The notes: a model not told the origin generated them from the sequence alone. Positions 35,010 to 47,240 are shown, counted from the first letter of the stretch. The stretch is DNA of 64,000 nt from Portulaca oleracea (GCA_029582165.1 CM055877.1:1909523-1973522), one strand, 5' to 3'. Numbers and translations are program-made.

Positions 35010-35028
35010 TTCGTGTTGGGGTCGTCTT
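35010..35028. repeat. LINE target-site duplication, left copy
   Basis: TTCGTGTTGGGGTCGTCTT, identical to 41620-41638. The last two T could belong to the LINE's poly(A) tail (T on this strand). Confidence 0.92.
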
Positions 35029-35069
35029 TTTTTTTTTTTTTTTACAAAGGTAAGCGGTTGAACGGAAGA

Positions 35070-38000
35070 TTAACGACGTCTTCTGACAAGAAATCGTCCC
35101 TCCCTATCTAGTTTAACTAAAGAACAGAGGTTGGGGTTATTTAGGATTCGTGAATTTTCGCCAACCCCTCTATCGTGACCTTGATGTGCCAGCCAGTCAG
35201 CGACCGCGTTTGCTTCGCGGAAGATATGAAAAATTTTAACTTCTTGGAATCGCTGAAGAATTATTCGAGCATCTTGAATGAGACCTCTAATCTGCCAAGG
35301 AATAGAATAAGTACCCTTTATCGCCTGGATGACCACCATATTATCTCCTTCTATGTGAAGGTGTTGAACACCTGCCGAGGACGCAGCAACCAACCCATCT
35401 CTCAGAGCCCTCGCTTCCGCCACCAGAATAGGGGCGTCACCATAGTACTTCGCACCTCCACCAAGAACTGCGCCTCTCCAGTCCCGCAAGATGTAACCGC
35501 CCGCCGCCGAGTTGTTGATGAGGGAGCCGTCGAAGTTTAATTTAACGACTCCCATAGGGGGGTATACCACCGAACTAGGGAAACGTTGTTAGGATACCCA
35601 CCCCTGTTGCTGCTACCATGATTGTCTACCTCATTATAATTTCTGATTCGCCATTCCGCTGCTCGACTCTTGGCTTGGATGAGACACTGCATAGGTCGAA
35701 AAATTTTATTCCGAAAAATAGCCTCATTCCTGTTTTTCCAAATCGACCATAAGAGAAAAATGCCCCTGTGGAACTCTTTGTCGTGAATTCTAGACTTACT
35801 AGAATTCAGGAACTGCTTTATAGAATTCGTACCTTGAACAGTACAAGGGTCTAGAATCCAACCATGCTGGTTTGCTAAAGTCCACACTCTTCGGGTCGTA
35901 GTGCACTCCCAAAAGAGGTGACTATCACTCTCAATTTCCTCTAAACAAAGAGGACAGGTTGGGTCTAAACTCAGCCCTCTGCGTAGCAGATTGCCACGTG
36001 TTGGCAGAGCCTTATGAAGCATAAGCCAAAGGAATATACCAAGTTTTGGGGGGATATCAATACTCCAGATCCATCTGAATTCCCATCTTTGTGAGTGCTC
36101 TACACACTCTTGGATGATCCTGGTAGCTGACTCTGTGGAAAAGGAACCGTCACCAGTTAGACCCCAACAAATTTCATCTTTCATATGTGCCAATGTTATA
36201 GGTATGCCTAGGATTTTTTGAATAATACTAGGGTCCTGAATAATATTGCTTAATTTGTCTACATCCCAAGTTTATGAGGAGTAATAAAATTATCTACAGT
36301 TAGATCTTCGCCAATTGCTTCGTTATTACCACATAATTCTTGAAGTGGTTTGTCAGTAGGCCACTTGTCCGTCCAGAATTTGATAGACTTTCCATCCCCT
36401 AGTCTCCATCTTATACCCCGACGTACAACGTCCCGAATTTTTAGGAGAGATCGCCAAACCGGAGAATCTGAGTTTTTGCTTTTATAAGAGAAGAGGTCAC
36501 TAGACCTTAGGTATTTTTGACGCATCAGTTTTGCCCAGAGAGACTCTTCATTTAAAATTTTCCACGCAAGTTTACATTGAAAGGCCAAATTGACAGCCTC
36601 TGTTCTTCTAAGGCCCAACCCACCAAAATCTTTTGGGAGGCAAACAGTGTCCCATGCAACCATAGCCATCCCACTGGTTTCATTGTTCTTTTTCCAAAAG
36701 AAGTTCCTATTTATTCGATCAAGGCCAAGACAAGCCTCCTTAGGAAGTCTGAAGCATTGCATCGTATGAGCAGGGAGGGATTCCAGGTTGGATTGTATGA
36801 GAACAACTCGGCCGGCTTTAGAAAGCGCATTCGCTTTCCAAGAAGACATTCTATCCATGGCCTTCCCGATAATATCATCAAAGTCTCGAATGACTTGCCT
36901 ACCTTGCTTAATCTTACACCCTAGATAAGTGCCTAGTGAAGCAGAAACCGGGATGTTAAAAATCCCTTGGATCATATCTTTAGTCTGACGCGAAGTAGTT
37001 TTGGAGAATATTAATTTAGACTTATGGAAATTGATTAATTGCCCTGACATATTACAGAACTTTAAGGTAAGTTCTTTTAATCGAGAGGCCGCTTGATGAG
37101 AGGCCGTACAGAAAAGTAAGCAGTCATTAGCGAAGAATAATCCGGGAATCTTCAACGAATGAGGTGCTATTTGGATACCTAGACCAGACTTAGCTTCAGC
37201 AGCTGAGTGTTCAAGCATAGACCCAAAGACATTCATACAAATCAAGAACAAATAAGGTGAAAGGGGGTCACCTTGCCTGAGCCCTCTCGACGGTTTTATA
37301 AAACCTTTTGGGAGCCATTTATTAACAGAGAATAAGATACAGAGTTAACACATTGGTCAACTAAGCTGACCCATTTATGACTGAAACCCAACTTGCTCAA
37401 GGCATCTCTCAAGAAAGACCATTCAATGCGATCGTATGCTTTTTCCATGTCAAGCTTGATCGCAACCCATCCTTTTTTTGCTTTAGAGGTTTTGAATTTA
37501 TGCATAATTTCATGAGTGATAAGGATATTGTCATGAATAGACCTACCAGGGATGAAGGCACTTTGAAACGGTGAAACGACTTTATCAAGCAAAGGTCTTA
37601 AACGATTGACCATAACTTTGGCAATAATTTTATACAAAGTATTGCATAAACTAATAGGGCGATAATGGCTAGTCTGAGTTGGATTGTTTATTTTCGGTAT
37701 AAGAGTTATGAAAGTATGATTAATTTCTTTGAGCAAACGACCTTTAACAAAAAAGTCTTGGATCGCGAGGACAATGTCACTTTCAATGATATGCCAGGAG
37801 TCTTGGAAGAATCCTGCTCCAAACCTATCCGGTCCCGGTGTCTTCCTCGGATTCATATCAAAAACCGCCTGTTTGATTTCCTCCTTAGAGGGAATTGTCA
37901 AAAGGAGTTCATTATCCATATTTGTTATTACATTTTGAATGCCTGATGACGATTCAATGCAGTCAGTAGTCCCCTGAGATGTGAATCGGGCCCTGTAGTC

Positions 38001-39209
38001 CTCTACAAATTTTTCCCCAATTTCTTCTTCATTATCTGGCCAGTCATCTGTTTCAGTCTTTACTCTGACAATTTCCTGACGTTTTTGTTTAGCTTTGGCT
38101 AATCTTTGGAAATAAGAAGAGTTCCTATCTCCTTTCACCAGCCAATCTTTTCTGGCTAGTTTACCCCAATATTTTTGTTGAAATAAAAGCAATTTTTCCC
38201 TTTGTTTTAGCATGCGATTTAGCCAAGAATTGTACCTGATGTTGTGAGGATTTTCGAGTAATTTTTCTTCAATGTAGCCAATTTTATCCAAGTTCTCTTC
38301 CAATTTGGATTTAAAATTTCCAAATTGCTTCTTAGCCCATTCTCTCAACCCACTTTTTACAAGTTTCAATTTCTGTGTAACTCGAAAAAGACGAGTACCT
38401 TGTTGTGGTTGACTCCAAATTTTTTTGGTTATCTGTTTCGTTTGGTCATACTGACTCCAGAATTGCTGATAACGGAATGGTATATTTTTATGTTCTGAAT
38501 GTACTCGAGTTGTATCCACAATCACCGCACAGTGATCCGAAAAAGTGAAAGCACCATGCCAAGACACCGTTTCCGGGTATATAGCTAAAAAATCCTGACG
38601 AGTTATTGCTCTATCTAGCCGTTCATAGACCCACTGTCCATGTATTTTTTTTTTCCAAGAAAATCTACGACCTCGCACAACGGCAGATTCCCCATTTATA
38701 TGAGTTAGAAATTGTGTTAGTCTTACCGTCCTAGAAACAGCAACTGTGTTTCCTCCCCTTTTCTCCGTGCTTGATTCTAGTTCATTAAAATCACCTATGA
38801 TACACCAGGGAAGATCAAAAATGTTGTGTAGCCTCATTAGGTTACTCCAGAATGCCTCTTTTTCGCTATTTTGAGTAGGCCCATAAACTCCTGAAATGAT
38901 GCTATTTTGTTGTTTATCCGCGTCATGGACTAATAGATGAATAGATCTGTTATCTTTACTAAGCGGTGCTATTCGCAGATGACAAGAATTGTCCCAAAGG
39001 GCCCATATTCCACCAGAGTGATTAACTGGATTAACAATTTCCGCATTTTGAAACCCCAATTGTCGTATAATAGATTCGGAGTTGGCTAAATTTGTCATGG
39101 TTTCAATGAGAAACAAAATGTCCGGTTTTTGATTTCTTTTCAGAGCTTTTAATTCAGCTATAATTTGCGATCTCTTCGCACCACACACATTCCATGCCAT
39201 TATTTTCAT
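35070..39209 (-). pseudogene. LINE ORF2: endonuclease, reverse transcriptase, zf-RVT, RNase H
   Basis: Starts MKIMAWNVCGAKR at 39209, inside an ATGA overlap with the upstream frame. The APE-type endonuclease (about residues 1-235) shows WNVCG, ETMTN, YGPTQ, IIGDFNE, YERLDRA and SDHCAV. The reverse transcriptase has NPRKTPGPDRFG, HYRPISLCNTLYKIIAK, FIPGRSIHDNI, KLDMEKAYDRIEW and RQGDPLSPYL. The catalytic box is FAND where FADD is usual, so one metal-binding Asp is lost. The zinc-binding tail has CPLCLEEIESDSHLFWEC; RNase H has NFDGSL, AEARALRDGL and REANAVADWLAHQG. Frames break at about 37300, 36265 and 35555, each by one base in or beside a C/A/G run. Probably inactive. Confidence 0.92.
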
Positions 39210-41332
39210 TTAATTAACAGGAGTATGACCCAGTCCGAATACGGCTGGTACACAACCATTAACCTGTGCAACCCGCTACGCCGCAGTACCCCAAGGGTAG
39301 TAAGACCAAATATCAACCAACACATTATCCAACTACCTGTCTTTGTCAACCACCAGAGTGGAGTCTTGCCATGGATAACCATGGATTGTCTGAAGAAGGC
39401 CTTGGTGGCATATGTTATCATATCACCACACTCACCAAAGAAATATTGCGAATGTAACATGAATTGATAACAATTAAACACAACAAGATTTACAACTATA
39501 CAACGCAACTGCATAAGCAAAGCTAATAACTGAAAATTTTCCAAGTGGCGCTCCGCTGCAATCTCGTGAATGCCCACAATTTGTGCCTGCCTCGCCAAAG
39601 GAGCTGTCCAGTGTGAAGTACCTGAAAGCCAGGGCAACAACAAGCATAAAAGTGTAGTCCATGTAATCATGTATGTCGTAGGTCTTCCATAAAACATGAC
39701 AGTGCAGCTGCATTTTCCAATCACAGCAATTCTCAAGATCGTCTCCACTGGAAACATATAATCATTCCATCTAATCCACCAAGATGGATCCTTTCCATGG
39801 TACGCCATGGATTGTCTGGAGTGGGCCTTGGTGGGGTATTGAAAAGTACCACCACACTCGCCATTTATCGGTCTAAATTGCACCGTATTAATATACATTT
39901 TGCATAACCAAGATTTATAAACACACCATATCCATGTAAAAATAACCATAATTCCTGAAAGTAATTCTTGGTTGATCTCAATTGTAAGCCCAGAATTGTC
40001 CCCAGCTGATATTACTCTGTCTTTAGTCGAGTTTTTGATGAAGCCTGTTCGAACCTTTCCTACAAACCATCCGACATCAGTAAAATGCATAACTCCACCA
40101 TTAAACTGTAAACCTGTGATCCATGTATATCTATTACCCTTGATTAAAAAATAACACAACCTACAAATCCTTAAATTTGAATGCTTATACCTTCTTGGAC
40201 ACATTCTCAGCACACAGTAATATGGACAAACATCAAGGACTTTACTAAAAGGGGTGTTCCCCAAAACTGCATTAAGATAATACACATTACATAGTGTGGA
40301 ACCAATACACATGAACACAACACTATCCAAAGCAGAGAGGCATCCAGCACCATCCCCACTCAAAAATACCCAAGTCCAAGCCATTATCAACCAATCAGAA
40401 GATCTTGTAAAGGTTAGCATCACAATAATCATCAAATTAATCCAGCAGGGGCTAAAATTCAACCAGGTTTGTATCAAACATATGCAATTTATAGCCCCGG
40501 AGCTATTAGAATTCATGGAGGAGTGACCAGACATCACAATGTGACAAGACCAGAGCCACATCAAATTAATCCAACAGGTTTTAATTTTCAACCAGGTTTG
40601 ATTCAAACAGGAGCAACTTATAGCCCCGGAGCTACTAAAAATCATGGAGGATTGGCCAAAAGTCACAAAGTAGCAAGACCAGAGCCCCAACTCCCACCAA
40701 ACAGTCAGCAGTTTATAGAAACTCACATCTTTATTAAATTTGTTATCAATAATCCACATAGAAAGCTTCACCTGAATGGCTACAACCTCATAGGTAGCAA
40801 AATTAGTACCTCTCCCAAAACTGATACAAATAAGCAGAAGGGATTGGGTGCAAAGCCAAACTCTTCTCCATTCATTATATAGAAGACCAGTAACTAAATT
40901 GGAGAAACTCCCATTACAAACAGTGGCAAGCTCCAAATGACTCAAGTTGGAATAAACTAGAAACAGCATAACCAAATCCCAAACTCGACCACATAACATT
41001 GGATACCACACAGGCACGCAGACCAGCCAAAACCACCAAACAGAACGAAATTGATAGGGTGAGATAAGGAAAGAACACACCTGGAAGATGTAGATTTGCA
41101 GTTCCATCGTTGGCGTTTCTGTGCACAGACACCACCACAGTCTCTGACTCGGGCAAAGAGGGTTTTGTCCACACCTGTATCCTCGATCAGCAACATATCT
41201 TAAACCGCTTGAAGGAAGGCGACGAGATGTACACCAAGGGGATCGGATCGTGTTTCTCTGTTGAAGTAGCAACCGGCAACACACCAGAATCGTGAGCCTT
41301 TTGGGCCCAGTTCGTGCCCCAAAATGGCACAC
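39206..41332 (-). CDS. 708-codon open frame in the LINE ORF1 position, Trp/Cys-rich, unknown
   Basis: Stop-free for 2.1 kb in AT-rich DNA, from an ATG at 41332 to a TGA at 39208-39206 that overlaps the ORF2 ATG (ATGA), the usual stop-restart geometry of two-ORF LINEs. I recognise no DUF4283, RRM, coiled coil or CCHC knuckle. The protein is rich in Trp, Cys and Leu, because the - strand is T/G-rich here, unlike the A-rich ORF2. Two in-frame internal duplications exist: a 43-codon tandem unit (40431-40559 and 40560-40688) and a pair 142 codons apart (39350 and 39776 on +) reading GECG...TKA...RQSM...HGK.P.WW. It could be a divergent ORF1, or a noncoding T-rich leader that is open by chance. I do not assign a function, and the start codon is uncertain. 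Confidence 0.4.
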   Translation of the reverse strand: MCHFGARTGPKRLTILVCCRLLLQQRNTIRSPWCTSRRLPSSGLRYVADRGYRCGQNPLCPSQRLWWCLCTETPTMELQIYIFQVCSFLISPYQFRSVWWFWLVCVPVWYPMLCGRVWDLVMLFLVYSNLSHLELATVCNGSFSNLVTGLLYNEWRRVWLCTQSLLLICISFGRGTNFATYEVVAIQVKLSMWIIDNKFNKDVSFYKLLTVWWELGLWSCYFVTFGQSSMIFSSSGAISCSCLNQTWLKIKTCWINLMWLWSCHIVMSGHSSMNSNSSGAINCICLIQTWLNFSPCWINLMIIVMLTFTRSSDWLIMAWTWVFLSGDGAGCLSALDSVVFMCIGSTLCNVYYLNAVLGNTPFSKVLDVCPYYCVLRMCPRRYKHSNLRICRLCYFLIKGNRYTWITGLQFNGGVMHFTDVGWFVGKVRTGFIKNSTKDRVISAGDNSGLTIEINQELLSGIMVIFTWIWCVYKSWLCKMYINTVQFRPINGECGGTFQYPTKAHSRQSMAYHGKDPSWWIRWNDYMFPVETILRIAVIGKCSCTVMFYGRPTTYMITWTTLLCLLLPWLSGTSHWTAPLARQAQIVGIHEIAAERHLENFQLLALLMQLRCIVVNLVVFNCYQFMLHSQYFFGECGDMITYATKAFFRQSMVIHGKTPLWWLTKTGSWIMCWLIFGLTTLGVLRRSGLHRLMVVYQPYSDWVILLLIK

Positions 41333-41619
41333 CTCATGAAACCCTAGATCTACAAAAGATGAATCTTTCTCTAATCGGGGTGAAATAATTTGTAACTGAG
41401 CATGATCTTTTCGAGTAGGAATATCGACAATCGAAATCAGTAAACAAAGGCACTCAAAGAAATCAAGAGAACTGAGAATTCATGAGATCTGGAAAAACAA
41501 GGCTACGCTACAGTAGCAAGAACCTGGACACCGCTTCTAGAGAGAAGTTGGAGCATCTCTCTCTAGAACAATCGCCTTTCAGTATGTAGGGAGTATTTAT
41601 CCGGTTCTGCAGTGGTGCT
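41333..41619 (-). other. LINE 5' leader
   Basis: Sequence between the target duplication and the first long frame. It reads like a plant 5' UTR, including TCTAGAGAGAGATG and GATCTAGGGTTTCATG. An internal Pol II promoter is expected here for L1-type elements but is not directly visible. Confidence 0.5.
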
Positions 41620-41638
41620 TTCGTGTTGGGGTCGTCTT
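41620..41638. repeat. LINE target-site duplication, right copy
   Basis: TTCGTGTTGGGGTCGTCTT, identical to 35010-35028. Confidence 0.92.
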
Positions 41639-42312
41639 GATTGTGAGCAAAACAGGGCAACCTCCGCGTCCACGACAACGAAGAAGGAAGAAGGAAGAAG
41701 GAGGAGGAAGAGGAAGAATTGGGTTTTGATGTTTCTGGAGAAAATCTGTTCAAATCGAAAGTGGGGTGAAGGGTTGAATTGGGTTTTATTGAACTTGAAA
41801 TTAGTTGGCAGGGTGACTCTCATTAGGGATGGAATTTGCAATCTGGGTTTGGTATGGAGAGAAGAGGAGGAGAAGCCATGATCATGGTCATGGCTGTATG
41901 GTGGATCGAAGAAGAGGAGGGGAAGAGAGAGAGAGAGGGGAGAGAGAGAGAGAAAAATTGAGTCAATGGGTGATGTGGCGATTTTTTTTAAGTCAAACGC
42001 TGAGCTGGCAGAGTCAAACATCAAGGAGCACATGCCGCCACCGCCATGTCATTTTACCGAGTTAGAAATAAATACTAACTCACGATACGCATGCAAGAAG
42101 TGGCCAAAGCTCATATTATTCGTAACCTAATCGAAAAAGTTCATATTATTAGAATCCAATTTTCTATGTGGATAAGTTGGGAGAGTTGTATCCAACATAA
42201 CCAAGGTCTTAAGTACTACAACATCCAATCTGTTCTTTCCTTTTATAATCCCCACACTTGACAAATCTTACTTGCATACTTATAAGGTTAGTTGGAAAAG
42301 AGATCAACATGG

Positions 42313-42384
42313 GTCGTTGTAGTATAGTGGTAAGTATTCCCGCCTGTCACGCGGGTGAGCCGGGTTCGATCCCCGGCAACGGCG
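42313..42384 (+). tRNA. trnD-GUC: tRNA-Asp (anticodon GUC)
   Basis: 72 nt without intron or encoded CCA. The acceptor stem GTCGTTG pairs with CAACGGC, with discriminator G. The anticodon stem CCCGC/GCGGG encloses CTGTCAC with anticodon GTC. The T arm is CCGGG TTCGATC CCCGG. The D arm carries the A box TAGTATAGTGGTAAG and the T arm the B box GGTTCGATCC. A T-run follows at 42387-42391 as a Pol III terminator. The wording is that of nuclear plant tRNA-Asp, and all stems pair, so it is probably functional. It starts about 100 bp past the nested-TE block. Confidence 0.96.
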
Positions 42385-42386
42385 TA

Positions 42387-42391
42387 TTTTT
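42387..42391 (+). terminator. Pol III terminator of tRNA-Asp
   Basis: TTTTT two bases after the mature tRNA end. Confidence 0.7.
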
Positions 42392-43439
42392 GCGATTTGT
42401 TTCTTAAATTCTTCAGCGCTTTGGATTCCGAACGTCTCTTTTGCGATTCATGGGCCTACAGCCGTTTCATTATGTGAAGTATTCTTAGTGGGCCCTAGTT
42501 CATGCGGGATGAGTCATGTGACCCAGTAAGAAAGTCTGGTATAGCACGTTTTTAATCTTTTAATTATTTTGGTTACGAACAACTTTGCACTTCTAGGTAG
42601 GAAAATTGGAAAGAAAAAAAATCCATATTTTCCGAGTAGTGGAAAAAAAATTATGCAAATATAGGACTTTGTTATGAGTGACTTGAACTTTGACACTTAT
42701 TATTGTCAGAAAAATGATGTGGTAGTGGTGATGCTATATATGAACCACACTTTTAATTTCTTTTGAGTTGCAAAAAATTCTATGTGTTATATTGTAACTG
42801 CCACGTAACTTTTTCAACGACCACGTGTAATATCATCATTGTCAATGTTACTTTTCTAACGAGCTCTATTTAATGGTGGATGCTAAATATAATAGGGGTT
42901 AAATTCAACTCATACATAACCAAGTTATAATTCATGTTACTTCAATGAAATGACTGAAAATTAATATGGAGGGGAGTACCCATCATCGCTGAAATTTTGT
43001 AGTGGTTGAATAATTTATGGAAGCGTTCAATATCAAACAATAGTTACAAATTTAATAATCCATAACTCAATGGCAAACCATAGTTACAACTATAATAAAC
43101 CATAATATTTATTTTTGGCGTTTGATCGGATAAGTGAATGGAAAAAAATATAAATAAAAAAAATCATGTCACGTCAACCCTTTTGTCCCTGCATGTTTTA
43201 TAATGTGGGATATAATTGTCCTTTACGGTCAATTTGTTTCTTAGGTTATCCCTTACCGTCAACAAGTCTACCAAAATGCCAAATGAAGAGGGAGGACAGA
43301 GAAAATTAACCGAGGATGAGATTGTGTATTTGTGGAATGATTTCATGAATGCAAAAGTACCGATTTGCCCACAACAACATTAGAGTGGACCATGAACAAT
43401 TGGATTAAAAGCCCATGAGTACAAGCCCAACTACTCAGC
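42392..43439. other. Intergenic, no gene seen
   Basis: AT-rich with no recognised exons or element ends. Confidence 0.45.
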
Positions 43440-44065
43440 AATATCAAACGGGTTGTTGGACCGGGCCAAAATGGGATCGGAGAATAAGATTTGGGTTGAG
43501 TGCTACACTTGAAGGAAGTGATTCTTGAGGCCCTTCGTCAAGACTCAAGACCCACCAGACCATCTTGTGTTGGCCCATTTTGGTGGGTCTGGGTTTACTA
43601 AAAATTTGGCGGGTCTGGGTCTAGGCATGGACCTGTGGGCCCGACCCATACTTGAAGGAAGTGATCCAAATCGACAACTCAGCCCAAAAATTATGTGTTT
43701 GGACACGATTTTCTCGACCCAAACCCGGAATAAAGAGAACCCGGAAAACCCGCAAATTAGCGGGTCAAACCCATTTATCTATTATTTCTCTAATTTAAAG
43801 TTTTGTGACTTTTCGTTGGAATTCGTGACTATTGAACTATAATCGCAACTCATTCATCTACTATTTCTCTAGTTTAAGTTGAAACATTCACAATAATCTA
43901 TCATTACTAGAAGATAATCGTGTTTTATTATATATATTGTACAAAACACAGTAGTTAGAGACAAACTTTTTTTAAAGAAAAAGCGAAAAAAGGTCACAGT
44001 CATAGCTCGTTGGTTGACCGAAAACCGAAATATACTACCCATATTTCCTGAACCCGAAATACACC
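43440..44065. repeat. GGGT/ACCC-word repeat, copy 2
   Basis: GGGTCTGGG, GACCCA and GGCGGGTCTGGG words, then GCAAATTAGCGGGTCAAACC at about 43750-43770, then an AT-rich part, then AACCCGAAATACACC near 44050. Reverse-complement homology to 9661-10150, including the AGTTTAAG...ATCTATCATTACTAGAAG part. Confidence 0.5.
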
Positions 44066-44802
44066 TAACCTGCATTTTGAGAGTTCTCCCTATTGTGATC
44101 ATATACTACGGGAGAGTGAGAGAAAATTGTTGAGATTATGGTGTAAGATACGTTGAGGATTGAATCACATATTATAATTATGATGCTTATCATATATATT
44201 GCGTTCCTCCTATATCATAAAGAATTATTTTCTTAGCTATCATGGTCCAACATTTTTTTTTCTAGTTTTGATTTTCCACGTTTCTCCCATGTTGATTTTG
44301 ATTGATTTTGTTCTTCCCTAACTTGATCGTAATTTCTGTCGTCTCTATTATATTTCTGCATTATTTGCAATCTACCAGCAGTACTATGAATTTCCTTTCA
44401 TATATCTTACCAGAGTTATTCGATGCAAAATCAGTATAGAAGATTAGAGTGTATTTAACGTTAAAGATGTAAATATCTTGATTATTTTCATTTAAAAAAA
44501 CTCAGACAACAAACTGGACTTTGGAAGGAACCAGGATCGCATCGTACATACTACATATATAGGTACGTAGTCTACTGATTTATCAAAGTACAATAAGGAG
44601 AATGTCTTGCTTGCTTGTCTGTCAGTATGCGTGCATGAAAGGAAAGGTCTCAAGTAACGTAAGTTATTTTCTTATACCATAAGTGAGTGTCACCCAAGGA
44701 ATCAAATGAACCAAACATATTAAAGCACAAAAGTTTAACAATGAAATGGGAACAAAATTCTGATGCAACTTAATCATTCACTTTTCTCTTTTGTTTTCTT
44801 AA
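44066..44802. other. Intergenic, no gene seen
   Basis: No recognisable gene or element boundary. Confidence 0.45.
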
Positions 44803-46218
<1,416 letters not shown>

Positions 46219-46431
46219 TAAGGCCCCGTTCTTTTGTGCGTTAACGCATCCAAACGCAACGCAAAATCAGTAAAACCTAACGCATGGCAAACGCAAGATA
46301 ACACAACTTATCACAGTCTACTATTCACCTCTACTCACATTTTTATTATTTCCTACCGCAACCCAACGCAACCCAAACGCAATTTATCGAAACGCAAACG
46401 CAACGCAACGCACAAAAGAACGGGCCTTAAG
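46219..46431. mobile_element. CGCAA-rich MITE, copy 3 (best ends)
   Basis: Terminal inverted repeats AAGGCCCCGTTCTTTTGTGC and GCACAAAAGAACGGGCCTT, 213 bp apart. The interior is repeated AACGCAACGCAA and AAACGCAA words in one orientation. Confidence 0.85.
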
Positions 46432-46464
46432 TACCAGCATTTCTATAAAATTTAAAGCAATAAG

Positions 46465-46640
46465 GTTTTTTTCTTTTACAAAGATAAGTAGTCTAACCCA
46501 TCGCCAATGGCCCAAATATGGGCCCCACTCCAACCCACAATACTCTCCGAAATAGTAAGGGAGAGATATCATCCCCATGATTTGAACCTTCCCTGGACAC
46601 TTGGGGTAAGAGGTGAACCTCTTGCCACTCAGTCAAGAGA
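46465..46640 (-). mobile_element. tRNA-derived SINE
   Basis: On the - strand: an A-box-like TTGACTGAGTGGCAAGAGG, then a B-box-like AGGTTCAAATCATG about 30 bp on, a unique body (GGGTTGGAGTGGGGCCC), and an A-rich tail TTTGTAAAAGAAAAAAACC. This Pol III layout marks plant SINEs. Related fragments lie at 51540-51730 and 54899-54962. Confidence 0.7.
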
Positions 46641-47240
46641 TGATCGGCAATTTAAGGCAATAAAATGTTAGAATTGAAATAGCATAAAAAGTATTAGCCA
46701 AATTATGCCCAAGTTTTTTTTTTTTTTTTTTTTTTCAAAGTCCACCATTAAAAAAAAGAAAGAAAGAAAGAAACTTGGATGACATACGATTTATCAAAGT
46801 CCACCGTTTTCCCATCCATGCAATATTAGAAGTTTGGAGCAAGTATTCATGGCCAATAAGTATGATCGCAAAATGCTTCTCTGTTTCTTTCTTTCCTTTT
46901 TTTGGATTTTCATCATATACTTTATCAAGGCTGGACCATACTAGGGTTTATTGTTTTTTTTTCTCTGCATCACTTTGTTGAAGTGTAATATATGTGTATA
47001 TAATATGAGATATTGTCTAACTTGTTTGATTATATCATATTGCAGGGAGAGGAAGCTATAGTTTAGTTATCAAATTCTTTTGGTTTAATCTAATCTAATC
47101 CAAAATTGGAGGGACATGGTGTTAAAGAGGATGATGAATTGAAAACCGAAACCAGAATTCAAATGAGAAATTTTCCAAAGTGTCCAGTGACTATTGAAGC
47201 TATAAAACTTATGGTATGCATTGACATTTCCATGCATGCA
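46641..47240. other. Intergenic, no gene seen
   Basis: A T-run lies at 46712-46735 and an AAAG microsatellite near 46752-46772. No gene recognised. Confidence 0.45.

Larger units (their letters stand above)
35029..41619 (-). mobile_element. Full-length L1-type LINE, about 6.6 kb
   Basis: A complete insertion on the - strand. It has a poly(A) tail (T-run 35027-35043 on +), 3' part, ORF2 (39209 down to 35070), an upstream open frame overlapping ORF2, and a 5' leader (41619-41333), bracketed by 19-bp direct repeats. Full length plus a perfect target duplication implies a fairly recent insertion, although ORF2 has three single-base frameshifts. Confidence 0.9.
34131..42160. mobile_element. TIR element inside the host MITE, itself split by a LINE
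   Basis: Left ATTGGATTCTAATAATACGA (34131 on) and right TATTATTAGAATCCAAT (ending 42160) are inverted. The similarity continues through TTCGATTAGGTT and the ACTCGGT...GACATGGCGG/GACGTGGCGGCGG blocks. Without the LINE it is about 1.43 kb. Both arms then become CT-rich and GC-richer with exon-like sequence, for example an ATG at 34615. No transposase is seen, so it is non-autonomous and may carry captured host sequence. Confidence 0.75.
33984..42205. mobile_element. Host MITE (TTAGGTTGGATA family), split by an 8-kb insertion
   Basis: Left piece 33984-34126 (starts TGTTCTTTGGATCGGTTGGG) and right piece about 42165-42205 (ATAAGTTGGGAGAGTTGTATC) are together the reverse complement of the MITE at 32284-32506. 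The left piece includes TTGTGTTAGGTTTGGATAG and AGTAGATGTTTTTTTGGGAA. This gives the oldest layer of the nest. Confidence 0.75.

Noticed and set aside
37377..37946. + strand frames over the LINE endonuclease/polymerase
   Set aside because: Antisense shadows of ORF2.
40469..40882. A + strand open frame over the LINE upstream region (YSPGA / TRPEPHQ repeats)
   Set aside because: It is antisense to the longer - strand frame, covers only part of the duplicated segment and has no start or splice context.
41563..42033. 156-codon Ser/Leu-rich frame in the right arm of the TIR element
   Set aside because: Built on CT-rich and TCC-rich simple sequence inside a mobile element arm; no domain, and it crosses the LINE duplication.
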